Shown here piece after piece: positions 53,492 through 61,739 of a stretch of 64,000 bases of DNA. A program made the translations under genes and the position numbers. Location: the NCBI GenBank assembly GCA_016195825.1, contig JACPYV010000196.1:29019-93018 (forward strand), read 5' to 3'. The notes below the pieces were generated by a model that did not search any database, was not told the DNA's origin, and saw only the letters and a list, made by a program, of their open reading frames with translations. This DNA comes from Burkholderiales bacterium. Its GTDB lineage: Bacteria; Pseudomonadota; Gammaproteobacteria; Burkholderiales; Burkholderiaceae_C. How positions within the stretch are numbered: the stretch's first letter is position 1; each line of letters starts with the position of its first letter.

Positions 53492-54085
53492 GTGGTGACC
53501 ACGCCGCCGATCACCGAGCTGCTCGCCGGCACGTCACGCGGCGATGCAGCGGCGCTGCAGCAGCTCTACGCGGTGCTCTACCCGGAGATCAAGCGCGTCG
53601 CCCGTATGCGCCTGGCGCAGAGCGGCCCCAACGGGCGGATGGCCGGCCTGAACACCACCGCCCTGGTCCACGAGGGCTTCCTGCGCATGGCCGACCAGCA
53701 AGGCCTGCAGGGCGACACGCGCGGCCAGTTCTTCGCCTACGTGGGCCGCGTGCTGCGCTCGGTGGTCATCGACCACCTGCGCACCGAGGGGCGCGACAAG
53801 CGCGGCGGTGATGCGGTCATGGTCACGCTGTCGGCGGCCAATGACGTGGCCGCCGTGCAGAGCCAGGCCGTCGACCTGATCGGCCTGGACCAGGCGCTGG
53901 CGCGAATGCGCGAGCTGGACGCCAACCTGTACGAGCTGATCGAGATGGTCGGCTTCGCCGGCCTGTCTATCGCCGAGGTGGCGACGTTGCGCGACGTGTC
54001 CTCGCGCAGCATCAACCGCGAGCTGCTGAAGGCCCGGGCTCTGCTGCAGGAACTGCTGGGCGACCCACCGAACACGGTCTATTGA
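53492..54085 (+). CDS. ECF-type RNA polymerase sigma factor
   Basis: A 197-residue sigma factor of the TIGR02999-like ECF group that is found next to Ser/Thr kinases. Region 2: LYAVLYPEIKRVARMRL, NTTALVHEGFLRM, FFAYVGRVLRSVVIDHLR. Region 4: LYELIEMVGFAGLSIAEVATLRDVSSRSINRELLKARALL. Starts at GTG 53492 or GTG 53495, just after trpS. Its TGA overlaps the kinase ATG by one base. No anti-sigma factor is present; the kinase is the likely control. Confidence 0.9.
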   Translation: MVTTPPITELLAGTSRGDAAALQQLYAVLYPEIKRVARMRLAQSGPNGRMAGLNTTALVHEGFLRMADQQGLQGDTRGQFFAYVGRVLRSVVIDHLRTEGRDKRGGDAVMVTLSAANDVAAVQSQAVDLIGLDQALARMRELDANLYELIEMVGFAGLSIAEVATLRDVSSRSINRELLKARALLQELLGDPPNTVY

Positions 54086-56931
54086 TGAGCGCCGGGCCGC
54101 TCCAAGCAAGCTCGCTCCCGCTTGGCGGGACAGCGCGCAGCGCGAAGGGTGCACCATTGAAGGCCGGCTTGCAGGCCGAGGACTGGCAGCTGCTGTCGAC
54201 GCTGTTCGACGAACTGGCCGAGTTACCCGAGGGTGAGCGTGCCGAGCGCCTCGCCGTGCTGCAACCACCCGAACTGGCAGCGCGGCTGGCCCGCATGCTG
54301 GCCTCGCTGTCCGACGCTGACACCACGGCGACCGCCGGCATCGGTGGCTTCGACCACCACCTAGCCCAGGCACTGGCCGAGCCTGCCGACGCGCCCCACG
54401 CCCCCGAGGCCGGCGACCGCCTGGGGGCCTGGTGCCTGGCCGAGCTGCTGGGCGAAGGCGGCATGGGCCAGGTCTGGCGCGCCGAACGGGCGGACGGGCT
54501 CTACCAGGGCGAGGCTGCCATCAAGCTGCTGCGCGAGGACCTCGCCAGCGCCGGCCTGGCGGCCCGTTTCGCGCGCGAGCGTGCGCTGCTGGGCCGCCTG
54601 ACCCATCCCGGCATCGCGCGGCTGCTGGACGCCGGCGAGCAGCAGGGCCGCGCCTTCCTCGTGCTGGAGTACGTGGCCGGGCGCACGCTGTCAGAGCATG
54701 TGCGCGAGAACGCCTTGCCGCTGACCGAGCGCGTGAAGTTGCTGCTTGAAGTGGCCCGCGCCGTGGAGCATGCCCACGCGCAGCTCATCGTCCACCGCGA
54801 CATCAAGCCCAGCAACGTCATGGTGGACGAGCAAGGTCATGCCAAGCTGCTGGACTTCGGCATCGCCGGGCTTCTCGACGACTCTGGCCAGCAGGCCGAC
54901 AGCCAGCTCACGCAGATCGCCGGCCGTCGCCTGACACCGGCCTACGCGGCGCCCGAGCAGATCACGGGCGGGCCCATCGGCGTCGCGGCCGACATCTATT
55001 CGCTGGGCGTGATGCTCTACGAACAGGCCAGCGGCCAGCTGCCCTTCGGCAAGCGCGGCCTCAGCCGCACGGCACTGGAGCATGCGGTGCTGCACGGCGA
55101 AGCGCGCCGCATCACGCGCAGCCTGGGCGCGGCCGACGACGGCGCGGTCGAGCAAGGCCCCGGCTGCCCGCCCGACGCCGCCCGCGCAGCGGGCGACCTG
55201 GAAGCCGTGGCCGCCAAGGCGCTGCGCAAGAACCCGGCCGAGCGCTATGCCAGCGTCGGCAGCTTCATCGACGACCTGGAGCACTGGCTGGCACAGCGCC
55301 CGGTCAGCGTGCGCGCCGAGGACTGGCGGCACCGCGTGCGGCTGTGGGCGCGGCGCAATGCCGCGCTGGCGGCCGGTGCGGGCCTGGTATTCGCGGCACT
55401 GAGCCTGGGGCTGGGTGTCAGCCTGTGGCAGCGCCAGCAGGCCATCGCATCGGCCCACCAGAGCGAAGAGGTCACGCGCTACCTGACCGAACTGCTGGCC
55501 TCGGCCAACCCCGACAAGCACGGCGGCCGCATCCCAACCATCTTCGAAGTGCTGGAGAAGAGCCGTGCCGAGCTGGGCCAGCGCTTCGCGGGCGACGAGC
55601 TGACCCTGGCCCGCGTGCTCGACGTCATGGTGGCGACCTACTCGGACATGAACCGCCACGACATCGCCATCCCGCTGGCCCAGCAGCTGATCGCCGTCAG
55701 CGCCCGACACTGGGGCGAGACCGATGAGCACACGCTGATCGCCAAGCTGCGCCTGGCCCGCATCTACACGGCGCTGAATTCGCCGCTGGAGGTCATCGCC
55801 CTGGGCGAGCCCATGCTGCCGGCCTTTGCCCAGGCCAAGCCCGGCACCGTGATGGAGGACGAGTACGAGAGCCTGCTCTACCAGCTCATCGTCGCCTACG
55901 CAGGCGCCGCCCGCTTCGCCGATGCCGAGGCCATCCATGCGCGGGCCTGGCCCATGGTGCAGCGCTTCTACAAGCCCGGCGACTACGAATACCCCTTTTA
56001 CAACACCTACCTCTACCAACTGCGAGCGGCCGAAGGCCGGCTGCTGGACGCCGAGAAGGCCATCGAGGCCACACGCGCGTCCTGGGCCACCGCACCGGCC
56101 CACCGCGCCCGCTTCGTGCAGCGCTCGCGTCAGCATCTGTGGAACATCCAGGCGCGGCTCGGGCGGCCCGAAGGCAGCGTCGAGAACGCGCGCCAGCTGA
56201 TTGCGGACATGGACGCCTTGCTGGGCCCCGGCAACTCCAGCAGCCAGCGCATGCGGGCCGACCTGGCACGTCAGTTCGTCGAGCTGGGCAGCTACGCCCA
56301 GGCCGTGCAGGTGCACGAGGAACTGGAGGCACGCCTGCCGCCCGAGGCCGCCCGGCACCCGACGCTGCGCCTGCCGCGCGAATCCGCCGCGCTGCTGGCC
56401 CGCGCGCTGGCGCACCCCGATCGCGCGGCCGACTGGCTGCCCGCCGCGCGCCGCATGGCCGACGAGCTGGCCCGCAGCCCCGACATCAGCGGCCCACCCT
56501 GGGCCGAGGCCGGACTGGCTCTCGTGCGCGTGGGCCTGCGCCTGGGCGACCTCGAACTGGCACAGCGCGCGCTGGCGCCGCTGCAGGACCTGCAGGGCCA
56601 GCCCTGGCTGGCCATCCACCACCAGCTGCGCAGCCGCATCGAGCAGGCGGCCGGCGAGCTGGCCCGCGCGCACGGCCAGCGCGAGGCCAGCGCGCGCCGC
56701 CTGCGCCAGCGCGTGGCGCTGCTAGACACCCTGCCTGCACCCCAGGGCCTGCCGCACTGGCGCGCTCAGCTCGATCTGGCGGCCAGCCTGATCGGGACGC
56801 CCGAGGCGGCACAGGCGCTGCAGCGGGCCGACGCGCTGCGACCCGACTGGCTGCCGCCTCACCCGCTGGACGAGCTGCGCGCCGAACTTGGCCGCGGGCA
56901 ATGGCGGCCAGTCTGGGCCGGCCAGTTCTAG
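54085..56931 (+). CDS. Membrane Ser/Thr protein kinase with TPR-like sensor region
   Basis: A 948-residue protein. The Hanks-type kinase domain spans about residues 110-400: P-loop LGEGGMGQVWRAER, catalytic Lys in AAIKLL, HRDIKPSNVMVDE, DFGIAGL and YAAPEQITGG. A single membrane helix (AALAAGAGLVFAALSLGLGVSLW, about 425-450) leads to a large helical, TPR-like region outside. Translation is coupled to the sigma factor by TGATG. The first 25 residues (ASSLPLGGTARSAKGAPLKAG) are encoded by repeat-like GC-rich DNA and look non-homologous. Likely a sigma factor-activating kinase. Confidence 0.92.
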   Translation: MSAGPLQASSLPLGGTARSAKGAPLKAGLQAEDWQLLSTLFDELAELPEGERAERLAVLQPPELAARLARMLASLSDADTTATAGIGGFDHHLAQALAEPADAPHAPEAGDRLGAWCLAELLGEGGMGQVWRAERADGLYQGEAAIKLLREDLASAGLAARFARERALLGRLTHPGIARLLDAGEQQGRAFLVLEYVAGRTLSEHVRENALPLTERVKLLLEVARAVEHAHAQLIVHRDIKPSNVMVDEQGHAKLLDFGIAGLLDDSGQQADSQLTQIAGRRLTPAYAAPEQITGGPIGVAADIYSLGVMLYEQASGQLPFGKRGLSRTALEHAVLHGEARRITRSLGAADDGAVEQGPGCPPDAARAAGDLEAVAAKALRKNPAERYASVGSFIDDLEHWLAQRPVSVRAEDWRHRVRLWARRNAALAAGAGLVFAALSLGLGVSLWQRQQAIASAHQSEEVTRYLTELLASANPDKHGGRIPTIFEVLEKSRAELGQRFAGDELTLARVLDVMVATYSDMNRHDIAIPLAQQLIAVSARHWGETDEHTLIAKLRLARIYTALNSPLEVIALGEPMLPAFAQAKPGTVMEDEYESLLYQLIVAYAGAARFADAEAIHARAWPMVQRFYKPGDYEYPFYNTYLYQLRAAEGRLLDAEKAIEATRASWATAPAHRARFVQRSRQHLWNIQARLGRPEGSVENARQLIADMDALLGPGNSSSQRMRADLARQFVELGSYAQAVQVHEELEARLPPEAARHPTLRLPRESAALLARALAHPDRAADWLPAARRMADELARSPDISGPPWAEAGLALVRVGLRLGDLELAQRALAPLQDLQGQPWLAIHHQLRSRIEQAAGELARAHGQREASARRLRQRVALLDTLPAPQGLPHWRAQLDLAASLIGTPEAAQALQRADALRPDWLPPHPLDELRAELGRGQWRPVWAGQF

Positions 56932-56977
56932 AGCCGTGCCTCTAGGCCCTTTGGGCATGCCGTCACGCCGCAAGGTG

Positions 56978-57006
56978 TTTACCCGTAGGGGCCGGTCCTT
57001 TACACC
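56978..57006 (+). promoter_or_regulatory. Possible promoter or paired sites before the acyl-CoA synthetase gene
   Basis: TTTACC (56978-56983) and TACACC (57001-57006) are 17 bases apart, a weak -35/-10 pair. TTTACCC and TTTACAC also repeat 21 bp apart (56978, 56999), two helical turns, which could instead be regulator sites. Confidence 0.3.
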
Positions 57007-57054
57007 CAGTTAACTTTGCGGCTCCCGAAAAGAATCCCCCGAGGAGACACGCCA

Positions 57055-58755
57055 ATGGCCACCATCGCCGCCGACCAGCTCGCCCTGCAACGCCTGTATC
57101 ACTGGGAGCGCACGGCCGGCAGCCAGGTCACGCTGACGCAGCCGATGGGTGGCACCGAGGTCAAGGACTTCACCTGGGCCCAGGTCGGCGACCAGGTGCG
57201 CCGCATGGCTGCCTTCCTGAAGGCCAGGGGCGCTGCTGAGGGCTGGCCGGCCGACGCCAAGGTAGCCGTGCTGTCCAAGAACTGCGCCTGGTGGCTGATG
57301 ACGGACCTGGCCATCTGGATGGCCGGTTATGTCTCCGTGCCGCTGTATCCCACGCTGGCGGCCGAGACCATCACGCAGATCCTCACGCACAGCGAGGCGC
57401 GCTACATCTTCGTCGGCAAGCTGGACGGCTGGGAAGGCATGAAGCCCGGCGTGCCGCCCAGCTTGGCCGGCGCGAGCTACGCGCTGTCGCCCGACGACGC
57501 CAGGAAGACCTACGAGAGCTGGGACACCATCTGCGCTCGCACCGAGCCGCTGAAGGGCGAGCCCGTGCGCGGCGCCGACGAACTCTGCACGCTGATCTAC
57601 ACCTCGGGCACCACTGGGAACCCCAAGGGTGTGATGCACAACTTCGGCGCCTTCGCTTGGGCCATCGCCGAGGGCCTGGCGCGCTTCCCGATGACCGCGC
57701 AGGACCGCATGCTGTCCTACCTGCCGCTGGCCCATGTGGCCGAGCGCGTGCTCGTCGAGCACAGCTGGCTGAAGGTCGGGCTCAAGGTGTTCTTCGCCGA
57801 GTCGCTGGACACCTTCACCGCGGACTTGCAGCGCTCGCGGCCCACCATCTTCTTCAGCGTGCCGCGGTTGTGGGTCAAGTTCCAGCAAGGCGTGCAGGCC
57901 AAGATGCCACCGCAGAAGATGAACAAGCTGCTGCGCCTGCCCATCATCGGCGGCCTGGTTCGCAAGAAGGTGCTGAAGGCACTGGGGCTGGACCAGTGCC
58001 GCATCGCCGTCGGCGGCGCCGCGCCCATGCCGGTGGCGCTGCTGGAGTGGTACGGCACGCTGGGCCTGCCCATCAACGAGGGCTACGGCATGACCGAGAA
58101 CCTGGCGCTGTCGCACATGACGATGCCGGGCAAGAACCAGCGCGGCACGGTCGGCCCGGCCTACGGCGGCGTGCAGACACGCATCGACCCGGCAAACGGC
58201 GAGCTGCAGATGCGCAGCCCCGCGCTGATGCTGGGTTACTACAAGGAGCCCGGCCTGACCGCCGATGCATTGACCGCCGACGGCTGGCTGCACACCGGCG
58301 ACAAGGTGACTCAGGGAGCCGACGGCTGCGTTCGCATCACGGGCCGCGTGAAGGACTTGTTCAAGACCAGCAAGGGCAAGTACGTGGCCCCGGCGCCCAT
58401 CGAGGACAGGCTGGGCATGAACCCCAACATCGAGGCCTGCTGCGTGGCCGGGGCCAACATGGGCCAGCCTTTGGGCATCGCCATGCTGTCGCCGCAGGGC
58501 CTGCAGCGCGCCAGCGCCGAGGCCGAACGCGACGCGCTGGTGGCCGAACTGAGCAAGCACCTGGATGACGTCAACGCCCGCCTGGACCCGCACGAGCAGC
58601 TGGACGCGCTGGTGCTGATCAAGACGCCCTGGACCGTGGACAACGGCTTCATCACGCCCACCTTCAAGGTCAAGCGCAACCGCATTGAGGAGGCATATGC
58701 GCCCAAGTTCGATGCGTGGGCGGGCAAGCGGGCCAAGGTGCTGTTCGGGGACTGA
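57055..58755 (+). CDS. Long-chain acyl-CoA synthetase-like AMP-binding protein
   Basis: A 566-residue adenylate-forming enzyme. GAGGAGA at 57041-57047 supports ATG 57055. A3 core YTSGTTGNPKGVMHN (about 185-199), A5 GYGMTENLALSHM, A7 YYKEPGLTADALTADGWLHTGDK, A8 GRVKDLFKTSKGKYVAP, and A10-region Lys (TFKVKRNRIEE) are intact. It is of the FadD15/ACSBG-like branch that activates long-chain fatty acids. Monocistronic by layout. Confidence 0.93.
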   Translation: MATIAADQLALQRLYHWERTAGSQVTLTQPMGGTEVKDFTWAQVGDQVRRMAAFLKARGAAEGWPADAKVAVLSKNCAWWLMTDLAIWMAGYVSVPLYPTLAAETITQILTHSEARYIFVGKLDGWEGMKPGVPPSLAGASYALSPDDARKTYESWDTICARTEPLKGEPVRGADELCTLIYTSGTTGNPKGVMHNFGAFAWAIAEGLARFPMTAQDRMLSYLPLAHVAERVLVEHSWLKVGLKVFFAESLDTFTADLQRSRPTIFFSVPRLWVKFQQGVQAKMPPQKMNKLLRLPIIGGLVRKKVLKALGLDQCRIAVGGAAPMPVALLEWYGTLGLPINEGYGMTENLALSHMTMPGKNQRGTVGPAYGGVQTRIDPANGELQMRSPALMLGYYKEPGLTADALTADGWLHTGDKVTQGADGCVRITGRVKDLFKTSKGKYVAPAPIEDRLGMNPNIEACCVAGANMGQPLGIAMLSPQGLQRASAEAERDALVAELSKHLDDVNARLDPHEQLDALVLIKTPWTVDNGFITPTFKVKRNRIEEAYAPKFDAWAGKRAKVLFGD

Positions 58756-58765
58756 GTGCGCGCCG

Positions 58766-58789
58766 CGGACAAGCCCTGCGGCTTGTCCG
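58766..58789. terminator. Hairpin after acyl-CoA synthetase gene
   Basis: CGGACAAGCC/GGCTTGTCCG, 10-bp perfect stem with loop CTGC, 10 bp after the stop. No T-run follows, so it may act as an RNA 3' end stabiliser or a rho-assisted stop. Confidence 0.55.
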
Positions 58790-58804
58790 ACGGCTCACGA
58801 AGGA

Positions 58805-58826
58805 CAGCCGGCCTGCGGGCCGGCTG
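58805..58826. terminator. Hairpin between convergent genes
   Basis: CAGCCGGCC/GGCCGGCTG, 9-bp stem with a TGCG loop, seven bases before the end of the PQQ-type gene. Together with the hairpin at 58766 it separates two convergent transcripts. Read on the minus strand it is followed by TCCTTCGT, a poor U-tract. Confidence 0.5.
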
Positions 58827-58832
58827 CCTTAC

Positions 58833-60443
58833 TTAGTCAGGCACCTTGAACGCGTACAGCTTGCTGTTCGCCGTGCCGAAGCCGAAGTTGCTGTAGCCCG
58901 AGCCCCAGTACAGCGTGCCGTCGGCGATGGCCGCGCCCGACAGGCAGGAGCCGCCGCTCGGATAGCTCCACAGGATGGCGCCGCTCGCACCGTTGAGCGC
59001 GTACATGTGCCCACTGGCGTCCAGCGAGCAGCCGTAGACGACGCCGTTGGCTGTCGTGACCGGGCCTGCAGGGCCGCCGCCGACACCGGCCGGCGCGAGC
59101 GGGTCCGTGGTCTGCCACAGCATCGCGCCGGTGGCGGCGTCCAGGCCAAACCAGGCGCCGCGCGTCGTCGTCGCGGCGGCACCCATCGGCATCCATGGCA
59201 CCTGGTTGCTGTTGGCATTGGCCGTGTAGATGCGCGTGCCGTCGGTGGCCGAGCCCCACTGCAAGCCGCCTGCCGTGCCGCCCGGCCCGGCCTGAGTGAC
59301 CCAGGCGATGGCGCCGGTGTCCGGGTTGAGCGCCCAGTACTGGCCGCTCTTCTGCCCCAAGCCCAGCAGTTCGACCGGCTTGCCCTTGCCTGCCTTGGCC
59401 TTGAACAGCGCCGGGGCCTGGCCGAAGTCATAGTCCGGCCCGGCCGGCGATGGGCAGTTGTTGCCGTCGCCGAAGAAGGGGATGCAGTCCACCGTCCAGG
59501 CGTCGTAGGGGATGGCGCGCGTCGCCCAGCGCACGGCGCCGGTTTTCATGTCCAGGGCCAGCACGCTGTCGAAGTGGTCGTCCGCCGGCAGACAGGCCGC
59601 CTTGGCCACCGGGTCGGCCCCGGCCGCCCCAACGCAGGCCAGCACAGCGGGCGGCACCGAGTAGTTGTTGCCGGTCGCGATGTAGACCGCGCCACGCTGG
59701 GTGTCCACGGCCGGCGAGCTGCCCCAGACCGCATTGCCGGTGTAGCCGGCCGGCGCAAGCAGGGTCTTCCAGCGCACGGCGCCGGTGTCGAGGTCCAGGG
59801 CCATCATGCTGCCGCGGAAGGACAGCTGGTAGCCCGGCACGAAGGCCGCGAGCGCCTCCTCCTGCGAGGCGACGCCGACGAAGACCTGGTTGCCGTGGAT
59901 GGTGGCCGACTGCGTGATGACGGCGGCCATGTGCGGGTCGGCCTGGGTGCTCCAGACCAGGGCGCCGGTGGCCTTGTCGAAGGCCAACACCTTGCCACCT
60001 GGCCCACCGCCCGCCAGGATGGACCCCTGGGTGCCAATGACGACCTTGCCGCCGCCCAGGGCCGGCGTTGCGCGCGCCTTATCCCTCGGGATGCCCGTCA
60101 CCGACGGCAGATAGACCGCCCAGCGCACGCTGCCGTTGGCGCGGTTGACGGCGTACAGGTAGCCCGCCCAGTCGGGCACGTAGACGGTGTCGGCGTCGAC
60201 GGCCGGCGTGGCGGACACGTCGCCTGCCGTGGTCAGCGCCCATTTGACGGCCAGCCGGCCGACGTTGCCCACGCCGAGCCCGTGTTCGGAAGGCTGGCTG
60301 CGGGTGTTCTCGCGGTCGCCCCCCGCGCTGCTCCATTCACTGCCCTGCGCCGCGGCGGCACTCAACGGCATGGCCAGGGCCATTGCCGAGAGGATGGTGC
60401 TCGCTGGCGCGATCCTCTCTCGAAACCAGGTGGTCTTGTTCAT
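58833..60443 (-). CDS. PQQ-type beta-propeller dehydrogenase (polyvinyl-alcohol dehydrogenase-like)
   Basis: A 536-residue exported quinoprotein-like propeller. Signal peptide ends PLSAAAA. GGAGGA precedes ATG 60443 by five bases. The blades show the repeated 'G-x-V-x-W' tryptophan-docking signs: ANGSVRWAVYL, KATGALVWSTQ, DTGAVRWKTLL, KTGAVRWATRA, DTGAIAWVTQA, ATGAMLWQTT, ASGAILWSYP, with YVPDWAGYLYAVN at the start. Cys pairs (ACVGAAG, KAACLP; DCIPFF, NNCPSP) suggest disulfides. It resembles polyvinyl-alcohol dehydrogenases but has no CxxCH haem domain, so electrons must pass to a separate cytochrome. Confidence 0.85.
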   Translation of the reverse strand: MNKTTWFRERIAPASTILSAMALAMPLSAAAAQGSEWSSAGGDRENTRSQPSEHGLGVGNVGRLAVKWALTTAGDVSATPAVDADTVYVPDWAGYLYAVNRANGSVRWAVYLPSVTGIPRDKARATPALGGGKVVIGTQGSILAGGGPGGKVLAFDKATGALVWSTQADPHMAAVITQSATIHGNQVFVGVASQEEALAAFVPGYQLSFRGSMMALDLDTGAVRWKTLLAPAGYTGNAVWGSSPAVDTQRGAVYIATGNNYSVPPAVLACVGAAGADPVAKAACLPADDHFDSVLALDMKTGAVRWATRAIPYDAWTVDCIPFFGDGNNCPSPAGPDYDFGQAPALFKAKAGKGKPVELLGLGQKSGQYWALNPDTGAIAWVTQAGPGGTAGGLQWGSATDGTRIYTANANSNQVPWMPMGAAATTTRGAWFGLDAATGAMLWQTTDPLAPAGVGGGPAGPVTTANGVVYGCSLDASGHMYALNGASGAILWSYPSGGSCLSGAAIADGTLYWGSGYSNFGFGTANSKLYAFKVPD

Positions 60444-60464
60444 CGAATCCTCCGGTCCTTGTCT

Positions 60465-60504
60465 GCGATGCCCGATGCACGGGCCGTGGACGGGTGGGCA
60501 TCGC
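60465..60504 (-). other. Inverted repeat in the leader of the PQQ-type gene
   Basis: GCGATGCCC (60465-60473) and GGGCATCGC (60496-60504), a 9-bp stem with a 22-base loop. It starts 22 bp upstream of the ATG, in the likely 5' leader. It could be an mRNA structure or a regulator site. Confidence 0.4.
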
Positions 60505-60671
60505 GCACCCCGCCACGGCAGACGCCTGGAGCGACGGCCCCTGCTGGCTGAGCATCAGGTGGCACGCGCGGCGAGGCGGCAGACCATCAGGCGACGCGGC
60601 GCAGCACGCAGCATCGGGGCATACCCGCCGCCGTCCCCTCGATTGAGGAGGGGTGGGCTGGGCGGCCCCCC

Positions 60672-61580
60672 TCAGCCGCCGCGCCAGTAGTCGGCGCGCC
60701 CGTAGTGCGCGCGCAGGTGCTCCACCCACAGCCGCGTGCGCAGCGGCAGGTGGCGGCTCTGGGGGAAGACGGCATAGATGCCGTTCGGCGGCGCGGCGAA
60801 GTCGTCGAGCACGCTCACCAGGCGGCTGGCGGCCAGGTCAGCCTCGACCTCCCAGGTGCTACGCCAGGCGATGCCCAGCCCCTCGACGCACCAGTCGTGC
60901 AGCACCTGGCCGTCGCTGCAGTTCAGCCGCCCGGTCGGGCGCAGGTGCTGAACGGCGCCGTCGATCCGGAAGGCCCAGCCACGCGTCTGGCTGGCCTCCG
61001 AGCTCAAGGTCAGGCAGGCATGGCGGCCCAGCTCGTCCGGGTGCCGAGGCGTACCGGCGCGCTTCAGATAGCCGGGCGCCGCAACGCACAGGCGCCGGTT
61101 GTCGGCCAGCCGCGTGCTGACCAGGCTGGAGTCCGGCAGGTCACCCACACGCACCGCGCAGTCGAAGCCCTCATGGACGATGTCGACGACGCGGTCGCTG
61201 AGGTTCAGCGACAGGCTCAGCTCGGCATGACCGGCCAGGAAGCCAGGCACGAGCGGCGCGACGTGGCGGCGGCCGAAGCCGGCCGGCGCCGTCACGCGCA
61301 GATGACCGCTGGCCTGCAGGCCGCCGGCGCTCACCGCCGCTTCGGCGTCGGCCAGCGACGCGACGAGGCGCTGGCAGTCCTCCAAAAACGCCTGGCCCTC
61401 GGGCGTCAGCGTCAGCCGGCGCGTTGTGCGCAGCATCAGCTTGGCGCCCAGCCGCGCCTCCAGCGCGTCCAGCCGCCGGCCCATGACGGCGGGCGCGACG
61501 CCTTCGGCCTGCGCCGCCGCCGTCAGGCTGCCCTTGGCGGCGACCAGGATGAAGGACTCGATCTGCTTGAGCTTGTCCAT
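60672..61580 (-). CDS. LysR-family transcriptional regulator
   Basis: A 302-residue regulator. N-terminal HTH: MDKLKQIESFILVAAKGSLTAAAQAEGVAPAVMGRRLDALEARLGAKLM. The effector domain contains HLRVTAPAGFGRRHVAPLVPGFL, VDIVHEGFDCAVRVGDL and DGQVLHDWCVEGLGIAW. Divergent from malate synthase G with 159 bp between; the dyad at 61630-61652 is a likely binding site. It probably controls glcB, but the inducer is not known. Confidence 0.93.
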   Translation of the reverse strand: MDKLKQIESFILVAAKGSLTAAAQAEGVAPAVMGRRLDALEARLGAKLMLRTTRRLTLTPEGQAFLEDCQRLVASLADAEAAVSAGGLQASGHLRVTAPAGFGRRHVAPLVPGFLAGHAELSLSLNLSDRVVDIVHEGFDCAVRVGDLPDSSLVSTRLADNRRLCVAAPGYLKRAGTPRHPDELGRHACLTLSSEASQTRGWAFRIDGAVQHLRPTGRLNCSDGQVLHDWCVEGLGIAWRSTWEVEADLAASRLVSVLDDFAAPPNGIYAVFPQSRHLPLRTRLWVEHLRAHYGRADYWRGG

Positions 61581-61629
61581 GCCGGGATTGTGCTGGTCGA
61601 ACGGTGCAAACCCGCCAGCAATTCGCTCC

Positions 61630-61652
61630 ATTTGTGCGTTTGAGTCACAGAT
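61630..61652. promoter_or_regulatory. Candidate LysR-type operator
   Basis: ATTTGTG (61630-61636) and CACAGAT (61646-61652) form an imperfect inverted repeat with a 9-base spacer, in the gap between the divergent LysR and glcB genes. Size and symmetry suit a LysR dimer site. Confidence 0.5.
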
Positions 61653-61739
61653 GAATGGCGTGCACGGCAGCGAATCAGGGCTCGCGCGGCGGCAAGATAT
61701 GCGGCAATCTTTTGACTGTTCTCCATGGAGGCCGCCCCG

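Noticed and set aside
60635-60653. CCCCTC/GAGGGG hairpin near the end of the LysR gene.
   Set aside because: Six base pairs without a U-tract on the minus strand.
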